Notes: generated by a model from the sequence alone, not told the origin. Counted from the stretch's first letter, positions 1-14,190 are shown. The stretch: DNA of 64,000 nucleotides from Amoebidium appalachense (GCA_963693365.1 CAVNZM010000016.1:6262001-6326000), one strand, 5' to 3'. A program made the numbers and translations.

Positions 1-179
1 TGGGAGTACTACAGTCGAAGCCGCACAGCAGCAGCATGGGCCTAACCGTACGTACGTATAGGTAACATAGTTGCATGTGCTGTATATGGTGTTGCCTGTC
101 GGACAACTGTAATTCTGCTATTTTCAGTTACAAATTCGAATGTACCAGCCATTCTGCATGTACGGCAGCCCTCCCTGTT

Positions 180-656
<477 letters not shown>

Positions 657-900
657 CCTAGGGGAGGGGGGCGGCGGAACATTCAGTTTGAAGCCCACCC
701 CACTCCTGTCCGCAGGGCTCCCCCTCGTCCCTTCTCACATTTGCAACATTAGATTAACCTTTTTTACAGTCTGTTACCAGAACCCTATGAAATTCTCCAG
801 CACAAAAGCAAGTTATAAAGTAAACCAGAGAAAAAGAAACGTTCACACGTAAAGAAAGAGGAATAGGCTGGTGGGTATTTCTGGGGAGTGTACACGTATA

Positions 901-1286
901 TGGGGGGGGGGGGGGGGGGGGGGGGGGAGGTGGGGGGGGGGGGGGGGGGGGGGAGGTGGGGGGGGGGGGGGGGGAGGGGGGTTACGTCGGAAAATTACCA
1001 ACCCTTTGATATGTGGGTCTGTTGGCACCGGGACCCCGCGACCGTATATACCGCCTTCATATTTAGCCCAGCCCCCCCCCCCCCCCTCCCCCCTTCCCCC
1101 CCCTTTCCCCCCTTCCCCCCTCCCCTCATCCCCTCTGGCAGATCCCCTCACCCCTTCTGTAACACCTCCCCGTCCCTCATCCATTGTTTTATCAGAGTGA
1201 GACAATCTGCAGCTGCTTTCTCGCTCTTTTTTTTTTTTGCCAGTTCAACCAAATGTCTCGTTCTCTGCGAGGGACACCTGCCCCCG

Positions 1287-1326
<40 letters not shown>

Positions 1327-1396
1327 ACGGGTACTCCCCCCCTTGCCCCCTTCCCCTCCCCCCCCCCTCCCCCCCCCCCCCCGGCCCCTCTATCCC
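901..1396. repeat. Poly-G and poly-C tracts
   Basis: Interrupted poly-G covers about 902-980. Poly-C-rich stretches follow at about 1072-1125 and 1283-1326, with more to 1382. The short unique DNA between them gives no recognisable protein. Confidence 0.95.
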
Positions 1397-2017
1397 ACTA
1401 CCGGGCTCTCACACACTATTACACAAAATGTAGCTGATCACACCAATACTTATATTCGATGCTTAAGATCATCTAGATCATCACGCACACATACATAGGC
1501 CTGGCAGGTTATCACTACCCAGTTATTTATTTCACATGCACAAGCATGCCGCGTCTACCCGCACCTGTGCACACGTGCAAACACACACAACCCAATGTGA
1601 CGTGGACACACACACACAAAAAGAACACACACACACCCGCAGATTTATATGCACTTCCACACTTCCTAAGTTTCATCGATATATGGTATACTACGTATGG
1701 TCAGGTTACACATGTGGAAGCTTGAAAATTTAGGATGTGAACGACGATTGTAAATCAGTTGATAAACTACTGAGACATGCTGTACAGTACCTTATAAAAA
1801 CGATTATTTGATCATTGAATGTGAGAAGACTTTCCCATGAAAGCATTGAATCCAGTAACAGCAATAATATGCTAAAATACAAAAGCATTGAATCCAGTAA
1901 CAGCAATAATATGCTAAAATACAGTATATATCCTCACCCATACATATGCATCAATTACATTCTGGTGAACCGGTGTAGTACTACACTAAGTGAAAAGGCA
2001 AGAGAGGTACAAATTCC
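1397..2017. other. Unique spacer with a small tandem duplication
   Basis: No gene is recognised. A 41-42 bp unit containing AGCATTGAATCCAGTAACAG is present twice in tandem (about 1840-1880 and 1882-1922). Short CA-rich runs occur near 1580-1640. Confidence 0.7.
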
Positions 2018-2755
2018 TTAGTGGCAATGATCATCATCTGAGAAATATTCCACACTATCATCACTTTGATCCCAGGACACCCTAAAGACAGATGGTATCC
2101 TATTGCGGCATTCAAGGATTTTGTTTTCTAGGGTCTTAACCGACTCTTGATCAAGCACTACATGGCTCATGTAATCCAAACCGTTCAAACTGGCACGCGG
2201 CCGCGGCATATTCACGTCATATTCTGAATCACCATCTACGTATTCAATAGCTGGGAAACACATATTGAGCCGTGTGTCGATTTCTAGCCCTGCCGGCGTC
2301 ACAGGCTTCATGGTGAGCGTGTACTCTTCGTCGGAGAAGTCTTCAGCCAGTTTTCAGGCATTTCAGGCATGTCACCATACAGGCCAAGGTAGAGACCGGC
2401 TGATCGCCGATCGGCTGAGCGCTCATTGCGCAGGCAATGTGGTGGCCACGAATTGATACTTGAAGTTGTCGATCGTGAAGACTTCGCTAAGTTCGCTTGC
2501 TGCTGCGTTTGTAATAGAAATGTTGTTTCGGCATGCTCTGACAATGTTTTCCAATGGGGTGCATTCGACAGCGGTGCCGCAACAAACGATTGGTTGGCTT
2601 GGCCATAGGATCCGTTGGACTCCAGGCCACAGTGGTGTTGGTGCAGACTTCATTACGATCGGACGAACCTTTTCCATGATCACTTGCATGGCACGGGGTG
2701 TGTGTCCCAGCCCAATCAACTCTTCAAGTGCCCGCAGCTCTTACTATATAGTAGA
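2018..2755 (-). pseudogene. Broken paralogue of the 5932-6837 hypothetical gene
   Basis: On the minus strand, three frames in succession match the intact frame at 5932-6837. The first (about 2755-2423) has the conserved start ELRALEELIG followed by GHTPRAMQ. A second frame carries LYLGLYGDMPE near 2400-2350. A third (2311-2018) carries NGLDYMSH and an acidic tail before the stop. The colinear match across three frames implies at least two frameshifts. Introns cannot be excluded, but no good splice sites are seen at the switches. It is either a decayed tandem duplicate or a diverged paralogue with unrecognised small introns. Its function is unknown, like that of the intact copy. Confidence 0.65.
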
Positions 2756-3785
<1,030 letters not shown>

Positions 3786-3786
<1 letters not shown>

Positions 3787-4109
3787 GACCCAACCACATC
3801 GGCAGAGTCAACTTGCATTAAAAGCAGAATTATTCTGCAAAAGCAGAATTATTCTGCGCAGAATTCTTCTGGCAAAAGCAGAATTATTCTGCAAAAGTAG
3901 CATCACTCAGCTTTTAGCAGACCTATTATGCGGCAAAAGCAGAATCACTCTGCTTTTAGCAGAATCACTCTGCTTTAAGCAGAATCACTCTGCTTTTCGC
4001 AGAATGATTCTGCTTTTCGCAGAAGGATTCTGCTTTTTGCAGAATAATTCTGCTTTTTACAGAATAATTCTGCTCGGAGCAAGTTGACTCAGCTGGTGTG
4101 GTTGGGCCC
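3786..4109. mobile_element. Foldback (hairpin) element inside a CA microsatellite
   Basis: The outer about 30 bp are imperfect inverted repeats: the left end reads GGACCCAACCACATCGGC and the reverse complement of the right end reads GGGCCCAACCACACCAGC. Both continue into AGTCAACTTGC. Inside are about 12 short palindromes of the GCAGAATTATTCTGC type spaced every 19-20 bases. The spacer is AAAA on the left half and TTTT on the right half, so the whole element folds on itself. CA repeats lie on both sides, so it appears to have landed in, or to nucleate, a microsatellite. There is no coding capacity. Confidence 0.8.
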
Positions 4110-5320
<1,211 letters not shown>

Positions 5321-5931
5321 AAAGATAATTAACCCTCAGAAGTTCTAGACCCCACCCCCCGTTTACCTGCTAATCAAAAAGTGAGTGAACCCTGTACGAA
5401 GCTCAATGCTGATTTTTTCTATTTTTCTTTTTTTTATTGTACACAGGATCGGCTCCTCATCATAGGCTTACAGAGAGGTTCCTAGAAAACGGCATGAAAA
5501 CAGAATGAGGGAGCAGAAAAGAGTAAGAGAAAATGCTACGAGTACAACTTTACCTTGCACCCGGGCGATGATGTGTGGGGTGAGACCACCTATACTCTTT
5601 CACGTTCGTCTACTCATGTCGAGAACTACGGTATCAACCCAACAATACAACAACGCACCAAAATCAAACTGATCAAATGTAATAACAGAGAAACTCAAGA
5701 AGCGGCCATACATACATACACATTATTACAGTAACTTTAATTGGTACCGCTCCGTAGTTAGTCTGCACTTAGTCTACATGTACAGCATGATAAAAATAAG
5801 AACTTTATGTTACACATGGGGCAGTGTATTCATGTACATGCTGCCACCCGTTCTCGTATGTACATCACTGTGACTTCATTGCATTTCTCGCTACTTTGTC
5901 ATGATATGCCGCCTCATAGGCATCCATAATA
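5321..5931. other. Unique DNA downstream of the hypothetical gene
   Basis: No protein, RNA or repeat is recognised. On the minus strand this lies immediately 3' of the 5932-6837 frame and probably includes its 3' UTR. Confidence 0.5.
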
Positions 5932-6837
5932 TCATGCATGATCTCGCCCCGCCTCAGTATCTTCCCCCCAGTACGCCCAAAGGGCAGAAGGGCAACGGCC
6001 ACGGTTACGATAGTAGAACATGCGCTCCAGAGCCGCAACGTCATCTTGTTCAAGCTCTGCATGGCCCATATACTCCAAACCGTTATATCTCACGGGCAGT
6101 ACAGGAACATAATAAGTATCAATTTCTGCAGGCTCAAAAGTCAGAATATGTCTACCACAGTCTACAAGAGGACCGTTATGATAGGTGTCTTTTAAAACTT
6201 CCACTCGCGTCATAGTAAGTATGTTGTTTTTGCAGGAGAGTCTATTGCGCCAGTCTTCAGGCATGTCGCTGTATAGGCCAAGGTAGAGACGGCGGTTGGG
6301 TTCGCTTTCACTGCCGGGGGTTGTTGTGGCCACGAGTTGGTGCCTGACGTTCTCGATCGTGAACATCTTGCTTGCGGCTGTGTTTGTAATTCTCTCCTTG
6401 TTCTGGTATTTAGCGACGACACGCTCCAGGTGTATGAACTCGACAGCCGTGCCGCAACGAACGATTTCGTCGTTGGGCCAAATATAATTGTGTCGAGCTC
6501 CAGGCCACTGTATGTGTGTTGGTGCAGAGTTCGTCAGAATCGGGCGGATACTTTCCATTATCATCTGCATGGCGAGAGGTGTGTGTCCCTGCCCAATCAA
6601 CTCTTCAAGTGCACGCAGCTCTCCCTTCATTTGCTCAGATGCTGACTCCATCCTCTTCATGCCCTCTCTGAGTACATCAATGGAGGTTTTCGTGGCAAAC
6701 TCCGTAACCAGTGCTGTGGTGGTGGCGGTGTGGTCTGTCGATGGAGAGGTGGTGGTGCCGTAGATAGGGTCGGTGGGGGTGGTGTCGGCGGCGGTGCGGG
6801 TGCGAGGGACGGTGATGGTGATGGTGACAGTGGCTGC
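5932..6837 (-). CDS. Hypothetical protein, large 3' exon (paralogue family with 2018-2755)
   Basis: I do not recognise this protein. A minus-strand frame is open from a good 3' splice site at about 6838 (poly-T then GCAG) to the stop at 5932. The first 50 or so residues are Thr/Pro-rich. A methionine at 6660 (KRMESASEQ) begins the better-conserved part, which includes ELRALEELIG, GTAVEFIHLE, LYLGLYSDMPED and NGLEYMGHAELEQDD. The paralogue at 2018-2755 conserves these same blocks, which supports real coding. No signal peptide, membrane segment or known catalytic motif is visible. The true start may lie in an upstream exon, possibly 7276-7644, whose end is also Thr-rich. Confidence 0.6.
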   Translation of the reverse strand, partial: AATVTITITVPRTRTAADTTPTDPIYGTTTSPSTDHTATTTALVTEFATKTSIDVLREGMKRMESASEQMKGELRALEELIGQGHTPLAMQMIMESIRPILTNSAPTHIQWPGARHNYIWPNDEIVRCGTAVEFIHLERVVAKYQNKERITNTAASKMFTIENVRHQLVATTTPGSESEPNRRLYLGLYSDMPEDWRNRLSCKNNILTMTRVEVLKDTYHNGPLVDCGRHILTFEPAEIDTYYVPVLPVRYNGLEYMGHAELEQDDVAALERMFYYRNRGRCPSALWAYWGEDTEAGRDHA

Positions 6838-7275
6838 AAAAAAAAAAAAAAAAAAAATCGATAAGAATTTGTTTAGAAAGTTTGTAACTTAGTGAATGTG
6901 ATATCCCGTAAACTCAAGAAAAAAAAAAAAGAAAAAAAAGAAAAGAAAAGAAAGAAAGAGAGAAAGAAATGAAACCATATGGTGTTGTTTTGCACAGTGC
7001 GCGCGCGTGAATTACCAAACAAAGCATTTCGCAACTGTTTGTTAATTATTCGAGCTCTACCCTAACAAAGAAAAGAAAAGAACAGAAAAAAAAGAAAAGA
7101 GAGAAAGAGAGAAAGAAATGAAACCATAGTGTTGTTTTGCACAGTGCGCGCGCTTACCAAACAAAGCATTTCGCCACTGTTTGTTGATTATTCGAGCTTT
7201 ACCCTAACAGAGAGAACTATTGCTCTAGCAGTGCAGGAGTGTACGTTGTATCATGTACGTGGACCAGATAGCTAA
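6838..7275. repeat. Poly-A/T tract and about 150-bp direct duplication
   Basis: Poly-A at 6838-6857 forms the pyrimidine tract of the minus-strand exon. An AG-rich stretch followed by a unique part containing TTTTGCACAGTGCGCGCGC, ACCAAACAAAGCATTTCGC and ATTATTCGAGCT occurs twice, about 149 bp apart (about 6930-7066 and 7080-7207). A few substitutions and a small deletion separate the copies. Confidence 0.8.
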
Positions 7276-7390
7276 TCATGGGTTACAGTATTTTGAGTTC
7301 AGACCAAGAAATTCCAGAACGGAGACAGCGACGGTGATGGTGGCAGTGGTAAATGGGGTGTTGGTGGAGGTCAGCGTTGTGGGGGTGGTG

Positions 7391-7459
<69 letters not shown>

Positions 7460-7644
7460 TTGGTGGAGGGGGAGGGGGGCTCACATTTGCCGTCGCCAGC
7501 GGTCTCAATGGTGGTGTTGGTGGGTTCCGAGTGGTTTACAGCTGTGGTCCCTGAGTCGTTGGGCATGGAGGTGGAGCTGTGTTTGCGAAAAAAAATCACG
7601 CATGCAGCAGCAGTGGTTAGATATGACCGTAGCCCTTTCTCCAT
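7276..7644 (-). CDS. Possible upstream exon of the hypothetical gene, with His-Thr repeat
   Basis: A 122-codon minus-strand frame starts at an ATG at 7644. It begins EKGLRSYLTTAAACVIFF, a short hydrophobic stretch, then turns Ser/Thr/Pro-rich. It crosses a CA microsatellite read as His-Thr repeats (about 7392-7456) and ends with a Thr-rich segment (TTATITVAVS). That segment resembles the Thr-rich start of the 5932-6837 exon. It may be a 5' exon of that gene or chance. The microsatellite may instead be intronic. Confidence 0.25.
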
Positions 7645-7949
7645 GCTCTCTCACCCTGAGGCTCCCACGTGCCCTCGTATTCTTAAGACCCTAAAATAAA
7701 CTTCAACCCTGACCCCAACCCCGCTTGCAACTTGGCCCACTGAGTTGAACCCCAAAACCAAAACGTCACTCCCCTTTATTCGTGCTCTCCTAGGTGCTCA
7801 AAAATTCAATTCCTATACAGCTACCTCTCTCACTTTGCTCAGACTGAGGACACACTGTAGCACATATGAATTACTGTGCCATACGAGCAGCCGAAGGGTC
7901 ACTCCACCTGTTGCAAAGCCAATCATATGCAGTTGGGGAATCGAAGTGA
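7645..7949. other. Unique spacer, nothing recognised
   Basis: No gene-like frame, RNA or repeat structure was found here on either strand. Confidence 0.5.
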
Positions 7950-8168
7950 TATCCCCCCCCCCCCCCCCCCCTGGATCCCCCTCTAGATCTCTTCTAACCC
8001 TCCCCTCTAGCTAACACCAACACAGTCACGCTCAAGAGTCTTCTCCCAGGGATATTACGACCCACCTTTCCCCAACTGCGGCTGCCCAGTAGGACCTCAG
8101 CAGCAGTCTGGGCGCAACGGCTAGGCCCGGGGCCGTGCTATTTTTTTGCGCTTGCAGCCGTGAAGGTA

Positions 8169-8199
<31 letters not shown>

Positions 8200-8393
8200 G
8201 ATCCCGCCTCCCCCTCTCTCTTCCAACCCTCCCCTCTAGCTAACACCAACACAGTCACGCTCAGAGTCTTCTCCCAGGGATATTACGACCCACCTTTCCC
8301 CAACTGCGGCTGCCCAGTAGGACCTCAGCAGCAGTCTGGGCGCAACGGCTAGGCCCGGGGCCGTGCTATTTTTAGCGCTTGCAGCCATGAAGG
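7950..8393. repeat. About 229-bp tandem duplication with poly-C
   Basis: Two adjacent copies each begin with poly-C plus GGATCC and continue through CTCTAGCTAACACCAACAC and TCTTCTCCCAGGGATATTAC to GCACTTGCAGCC-like ends. The shared CTCTAG lies at 8005 and 8234, giving a period of 229. The copies are nearly identical apart from poly-C length and small indels, suggesting a recent duplication. Confidence 0.9.
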
Positions 8394-8745
8394 TGCCCAG
8401 CCAGCGCAGGGCGGTGCTGCGCCCAGCCACAGCCACAGGGGGGAGACGGCTGGGGGCTCGGCCCACGGCGCGCACAAATGCGAACATGGTGAAATTTCAC
8501 GGTGCGCGTGATGGGCCGGGTATGTGTAACTCCACAGTGACTGTGTGAGCTGAGAGGCTGTGTTGGAGTTGGTTTTAACCTTTTCCCGATATTGGCCAAG
8601 GCTTGCAATTGGCACGCTATTGTGGGCGGCTCACAACCCCACCACTTGGTGCAACTCTGTGACACAGCTGTCAGCCAAATTACCTCCAGCTACATGTCAT
8701 TCAACATGGAAGAGGGGTCACCCGCAACCGGTAAATATATGTATA
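8394..8745. other. CG-rich unique spacer and left arm of an inverted repeat
   Basis: No gene is recognised. The end (about 8710-8740, containing CCCGCAACCGGT) is the left arm of an imperfect inverted repeat. Its partner is at about 9200-9230 (ACCGGTTGCGGG), and the pair brackets the SINE. Confidence 0.5.
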
Positions 8746-8746
8746 T

Positions 8747-8986
8747 AAATAGGGGGGCGGGTTGGTGCAATGGTAAGATCTCTGCGTGTCAAGCTCAAAG
8801 TCGCAGGATCGATCCTGGTTACTTCCGATTTTTGTTCTGCCTCGACGGTTCACCGGTCTGGCCGCCCCCTAGAAGCCATCACCCCAGACCACGCCAAGCA
8901 GCACCACCAATTTAGGCGGATGACCCCTCCCCTGAGGCAGTGCCTCGCCGGGAGTGAAACGGGATAAAATAAAAATAAAAATGTAC

Positions 8987-9049
<63 letters not shown>

Positions 9050-9120
9050 GGCGGAAGACCCCCTCCCCTGAGGCAGTGCCTCGCCGGGAGTGAAACGGGA
9101 TAAAATAAAAATAAAAATGT
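8747..9120 (+). mobile_element. tRNA-derived SINE with repeated tail
   Basis: The head resembles a tRNA gene: an A-box-like segment (TTGGTGCAATGGTAAGA, about 8762-8778) and a B-box-like segment (GGATCGATCCTGG, about 8806-8818). It does not fold as a clean tRNA. A unique body follows, ending in CTGAGGCAGTGCCTCGCCGG and a GGATAAAATAAAAATAAAAA tail at about 8964. The last 75 bp or so are repeated at about 9046-9120 after a TA array. This looks like a Pol III-transcribed SINE with a partial tail duplication. Confidence 0.65.
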
Positions 9121-9135
9121 ACATATATATATATA

Positions 9136-9196
<61 letters not shown>
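8992..9196. repeat. Two (TA)n arrays flanking the second SINE tail
   Basis: Nearly pure TA dinucleotides occupy about 8992-9045 and 9121-9196, each directly following the A-rich SINE tail. They probably grew from the tail. Confidence 0.9.
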
Positions 9197-9199
<3 letters not shown>

Positions 9200-9444
9200 T
9201 ATATACCGGTTGCGGGCGACCCCTGAAAGCTGTGTGTACATGTGGCCGTGTCGCTTTTGAACCAGCTGCCTGTGTCGACTCCTGTATGACACAACTGTGA
9301 CATGTACACACGCATGTCTGTCCAATCGTGGCAGGCTCATGGCTATTTAAAGTGTCAAATCATCACCGTTACCGTGTAACTGGACACATGCGTCAGCCAG
9401 GTGCAGCTGGCGTACGAGCACGAAGTTCCAAACTCTGGGGTCTA

Positions 9445-9665
9445 TATTATTGACATTGGCCAACATTATGATAGCTGTAGCTAACTGTAGGCTTCCAACC
9501 CACGTGGGTTGGAAGCCTACAGCTAACTGTAGGCTTCCAACCGTACCCACGTGGGTTGTAGGCTTCCAACCGTACCCACGTGGGTTGGAAGCCTACAGTT
9601 AGCTACGTGGGTTGGAAGCCTACAGTTAGCTACAGCTATCACAATGTTGGCCAATGTCAATAATA
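9445..9665. mobile_element. 221-bp foldback element with nested palindromes
   Basis: The ends are a matching inverted repeat: TATTATTGACATTGGCCAAC at the left, and its reverse complement ending at 9665. The arms continue through ATAGCTGTAGCTAACTGTAG. The centre carries several palindromic units built from TAGGCTTCCAACC, CCACGTGG and GGTTGGAAGCCTA. The whole sequence is self-complementary and non-coding. It resembles foldback/MITE hairpins. Confidence 0.8.
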
Positions 9666-9792
9666 CACATGCACGTGTACAGCTACATCAAGTTCTGTGT
9701 GTGGGTTTGTGCAATATGTAAGTAATGACTGGGTGGGTGGTGTTCAGATCTGTGTTGGGGAGGGACCAGGAGGGGCTGGTGAGGAGGGAGAA

Positions 9793-9833
<41 letters not shown>

Positions 9834-10055
9834 CTGGCCATGCATTTGTGCCACCATCTGGCAGTGTGTGTGTGTCTGTGTGTGTGAATTTGATAAGTTT
9901 AACGGTTGTGTGCCTCTGGCTCTGTGTGTGCGAACGGCTGTGTGACTGTATGAGCTGTTGTGTTGACCAAAATTGGTAGCCATACTGATATTGGCCTGGC
10001 CAGACCGAATTGTAAGCATAGATTTTATGCGTTGATCTGATGTGCCTTCCCCTCC

Positions 10056-10105
<50 letters not shown>

Positions 10106-10822
10106 ACACGCACACCACACACAACCACCACCACCACCTCACACACACCTACATGTTGGTGACTTTTTATTTACGAATTTGCATCTCCATTGATCTGACA
10201 GCGTCAATTGACAGCCGGTGATACCCATTTGACTGATGTCCCAACAGGACACGGGTTAACAGCTGATCGGATCACCAAAATTCCCGACTAGATGTGGTTA
10301 ATTCAGGTTTTTAGGATGCATCCAGTTTTTATCGGCCACCAAAGTGACCAACACTTACATACACATGCACCAGAATTGTACAGTCATTATCCACTCCCTT
10401 CCTTACAGCCTGCTATGTCACTATCCACTACACATAACGGTTACAATTACAAACACTAATACTGAATTTGTAAAATATAATAAAGACATGATTGGGTTTC
10501 TGGATAAACATAATTACTTCATCTAGCATGATCGTGCATCTATTGTCACCACCCCCGCCCCTTCCCACCTTTTTTTGCTCTCTGCATGTGTTCCCCTGGA
10601 GGATAATAAATAAGGCAACTTTACAGAATCTTAGTTTGTGTTATCCATATTAGCCTGTTGGGCATCTCCTATGGGGGGTCTATTTGCAATGTGTAAGTTT
10701 TCTCCTTGGGAGGGAAAGGGGAGGGGGGAGGGATCTATTGCGGTGAACGGCAAATTTCATGCGGTGGCCGTGGCGGGCTCAGATGCCTGTCGGGGGCTCC
10801 CCACGGACTCGTATCCGAACCT

Positions 10823-10875
<53 letters not shown>

Positions 10876-10928
10876 TCGTTAAATGACCAAGCACGCAGTA
10901 CTCAACCACAACAATAATTAGAGCAAAA
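9666..10928. other. Unique DNA with two poly-G/C tracts
   Basis: Poly-G covers about 9795-9833 and poly-C about 10057-10091, followed by CA repeats, with GT then poly-G at 10823-10873. The remainder is AT-rich unique sequence with no recognised gene. Confidence 0.6.
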
Positions 10929-11300
10929 ACAAGGGCGTGTTTGGCAGCACAGTTATATCGTCTTTTCATCGTATTCGTCTTTTCGGCGTAAAGACGAATA
11001 CGAATATGTGTCCTGCCAAACGCGCCACAGGTTTCAATTAACGCTAAAGACGATGGACATCGCTCTAAATACGTATTTTCGAAAGTCACCTCCGGAGGTG
11101 ATTTTCGAAAAGACGATTTAACTTTAAGCCAATCATAAGCGACATGAGCATCTTTTGGATCACTCTGATCCAATCCAATATTTGCACCGCAGTACACCTT
11201 TTATGGTTATTATGGTTTTCTATTGGTGGAAATCGGGTCAGTGTCTGTTCTTTTCCCCATAATGCTTTCTTACAACAGAAATAAATAAAAAATATTGTCA
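10929..11300 (+). mobile_element. Mutator-like (MULE) non-autonomous element, copy 1
   Basis: It starts with the terminal motif GGGCGTGTTTGGCAG at 10933. It forms a hairpin with CTGCCAAACGCGCC at 11013-11026 through TCGTATTCGTCTTTT arms. The downstream part (TTTTCGAAAAGACGAT, GCCAATCATA, GGTTATTATGG) is homologous in inverted orientation to 40250-40500. The 3' end is uncertain. It is non-coding. Confidence 0.6.
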
Positions 11301-11569
11301 TGTATACCAAAGTATCTAATTATTTATTTCCATATAAAACAGGGGGGGGGGGGGGGGGGGGATGTGCTGTTTATTATCGACATGTAGGTGAGCTGTGATG
11401 AGTTGTCGATATAAAACAGGGAAAAAAAAACACGCCCCAAATGGACTTTAATTACACTTCGAGGTAATAAATGTATTACACCACTTCGCCCAATCAAACA
11501 TATGAAACATACACTTTTTGCATTCCCATGATGAAACGTAAATATGATCGGGCGGGCTCAGCTTTCGTG

Positions 11570-11708
11570 TTTAGGCGTGTTTGGTACACCATAATCGTAT
11601 TTCAGCCCTAAATACGCATACCACAACATAATTTTATAAACACGATTGATCGTCTTTTTGCCATAAATACGAATACGCTTTTTGGGGGGCTGCCAAACAC
11701 GCCCTAAG
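11570..11708. mobile_element. 139-bp Mutator-like MITE with 9-bp target duplication
   Basis: The ends share inverted repeats (TTTAGGCGTGTTTGG at the left; GCCAAACACGCCCTAAG at the right). The element is flanked by the same 9 bases, GCTTTCGTG, at 11561-11569 and 11709-11717. A 9-bp target duplication is the hallmark of Mutator-like elements. The ends match those of the elements at 10929 and 41488. Confidence 0.85.
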
Positions 11709-11710
11709 GC

Positions 11711-11717
11711 TTTCGTG

Positions 11718-11760
<43 letters not shown>

Positions 11761-12084
11761 AAAAAAAGAAAAGAAAGAAAGAAAGAAGAGAGTGTGTTGT
11801 TCGTCGTTATAGTGCGTAGGAGTGTCGGGGCAAAGCGTGGCATGTGTCTGTTGTGTACTTGTCTCTCTGGACACCTTGATCTCTGTGTGCCCCCAATACA
11901 CTTTCTTTTTTTTTTTTTTTTTTTGCTTGGGGCGGGGGGGGGGGGGGGGGGGGGGGGGGGGCAAGAATGTTTTTGTGTGGGCGCGCGTGCGCAAGCGTGT
12001 GTGTGAGTGCATGTATGCGCCTGTGCAAATGCAAAAGTGCGTGTGTGCTTGCATGTACATGTGTGTGTCCGTGCCGCATGTGTT
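11711..12084. other. Poly-C, poly-A and poly-T/G tracts 3' of MTHFR
   Basis: Poly-C then poly-A covers 11719-11767 and poly-T then poly-G covers about 11907-11961. On the minus strand this lies just after the MTHFR stop codon and probably includes its 3' UTR. No other gene is seen. Confidence 0.5.
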
Positions 12085-12495
12085 TTAAGGTACCGCCATT
12101 AGAATATCATACCTAGCAATGTATGCCGTGAAGACATCAAACAGATTTGAGCGCACATAGTCGTTATCCACCAGACACGTCAGATACCAAGTGTCACGGA
12201 TAGATTCGATCACACCACGACTTGTGGTTCCCTCCTCGTAGAGATGGCCCCAGCGGTTCCACAGAGCGAACGCTTCGTCCTGTATGTGTGTGGACATGTG
12301 TGTACGTGTGTGTGGGTGTGTGTGCGTGCCTGTATGCGGTGTACGTATGGACGTGTGGCTTGTGAGTGGACTAGTGTGTGTGTACGTGTTTCTAAAAAAG
12401 AAAAGACGAAACTAAACCTAGGTAGGGAGAGTGGGGGCACAGAAAGAGGATTGCAAGGGGATTGTGTGGGAGAGGGTGTGTGTGTAGGTCTGTAA

Positions 12496-12529
<34 letters not shown>

Positions 12530-12952
12530 TGGGTGGAAGGGAGGGGGGTGTCAATCAACCATTCACTAATGGTAGTCACCGTTAACACACCACAGAATAT
12601 CGGTGTAGTGTGTGGCCTCAGCTGCATAGGTCTAATCACATGGGATCATGTAATAAGCGGAAAAGAAATAAGAATCATCGGCCACGGATAGTGGTTCATC
12701 CACATCACTCTCCCTCTGTTTCCTTGTGCTGCAGGTAAACACAAAGAGGCAAACAACAAGACAACTGGACAGTAAGTAGAACACAAGACAGACAAAGCGG
12801 TTAAAGCAGATGTTTCCCCGGTGAGACTTCGTGTTTGGTAGGTGGGTAAGTGGGTGGTTGTGGTGGTTGTGGTAATGGTTGGGGGGGGGGGGGGGGCACG
12901 GCATACGGTAGAGTAAGTGTGAAAGGAGGGTGCGGAAGCAGATTCAGGAGGG

Positions 12953-13028
<76 letters not shown>

Positions 13029-13034
13029 GCCCCC

Positions 13035-13072
<38 letters not shown>

Positions 13073-13212
13073 ATCGAACCTTCCAGAATCGGAAGCTGAC
13101 TGGGTCGACGACAGTAGGCTGGATGACTTCCTTATTAGGAAATACTCCCCAGGTGACGGCCATGGGGCTGTCTTTATCGATGCTGCGGCGCTCCTTACCC
13201 TGTGTGTGTGTT

Positions 13213-13292
<80 letters not shown>

Positions 13293-13665
13293 GACGTGTG
13301 TATGTGTGTGTGCACACGCGTGTGTGTGTGTATGCGTGCGAGCATGTGTTGGGGGCGGAAGAGAGGCTGTATGTCAATGAACCCGATCACGGGCGGGGCC
13401 GAACACAGTCATGTGTGTGGAGTCAAGGCCTCAGCTGCATAAGTCTAATCACATGGGATCATGTAATAAGCAGAAAAGAAATAGAAATCATCGGCCACAT
13501 CCTCGAAGCCGTTCTCACCAAAAGTTACCACTGCTCGGTCTCGCAATTTATGATCACTCGGCTCATAACTTGCGGAACTCGCAGTGCTAACTTTGGTGAA
13601 CACGGCTTCTCGATTGCGTAACACCGGCCACATCCTGATTTACCCAAGCAAATCCCATTCATTTC

Positions 13666-13715
<50 letters not shown>

Positions 13716-14142
13716 CACACACACACACACACACACGCTTGTGCACATTTGTTCCAAATCAAGCTGGAAAATATCATCTCGTAGATGCATATGGAACACG
13801 GGGGGAGGGGGGGGGGGGGGGGGGGGGGGGGAGAAGAGAGAGGAAGACTCGTGCAGAGATCACGGGGTCGTAGGAAGGGGTGGAAGGGGAGAGAGGGGGG
13901 GAGGGGGGGAGCGGAGGAGGGGAGGCAATTGTCTTACGGAGTACAAAGCACACACGGGAAGAGGTGAGGTGAGGGGAAGTGGGGGTATGGGTGTGTGTGT
14001 GTGTGGTGGTGGTGGGGGGAGGGGGGGGGGGGGGTGTTACTTACGGCCTTGTTCGTTGCAATGTATGTGACGTGGGGGAAGTCCTTGAGCACAAGAAGAA
14101 GGTTCTCGAGATTCTCAGGGCTGATAAAGAACTCGATGTATG

Positions 14143-14190
<48 letters not shown>

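Noticed and set aside
8032-8487. Two related minus-strand frames of 64 and 83 codons
   Set aside because: They are similar only because they lie in the 229-bp tandem duplication.
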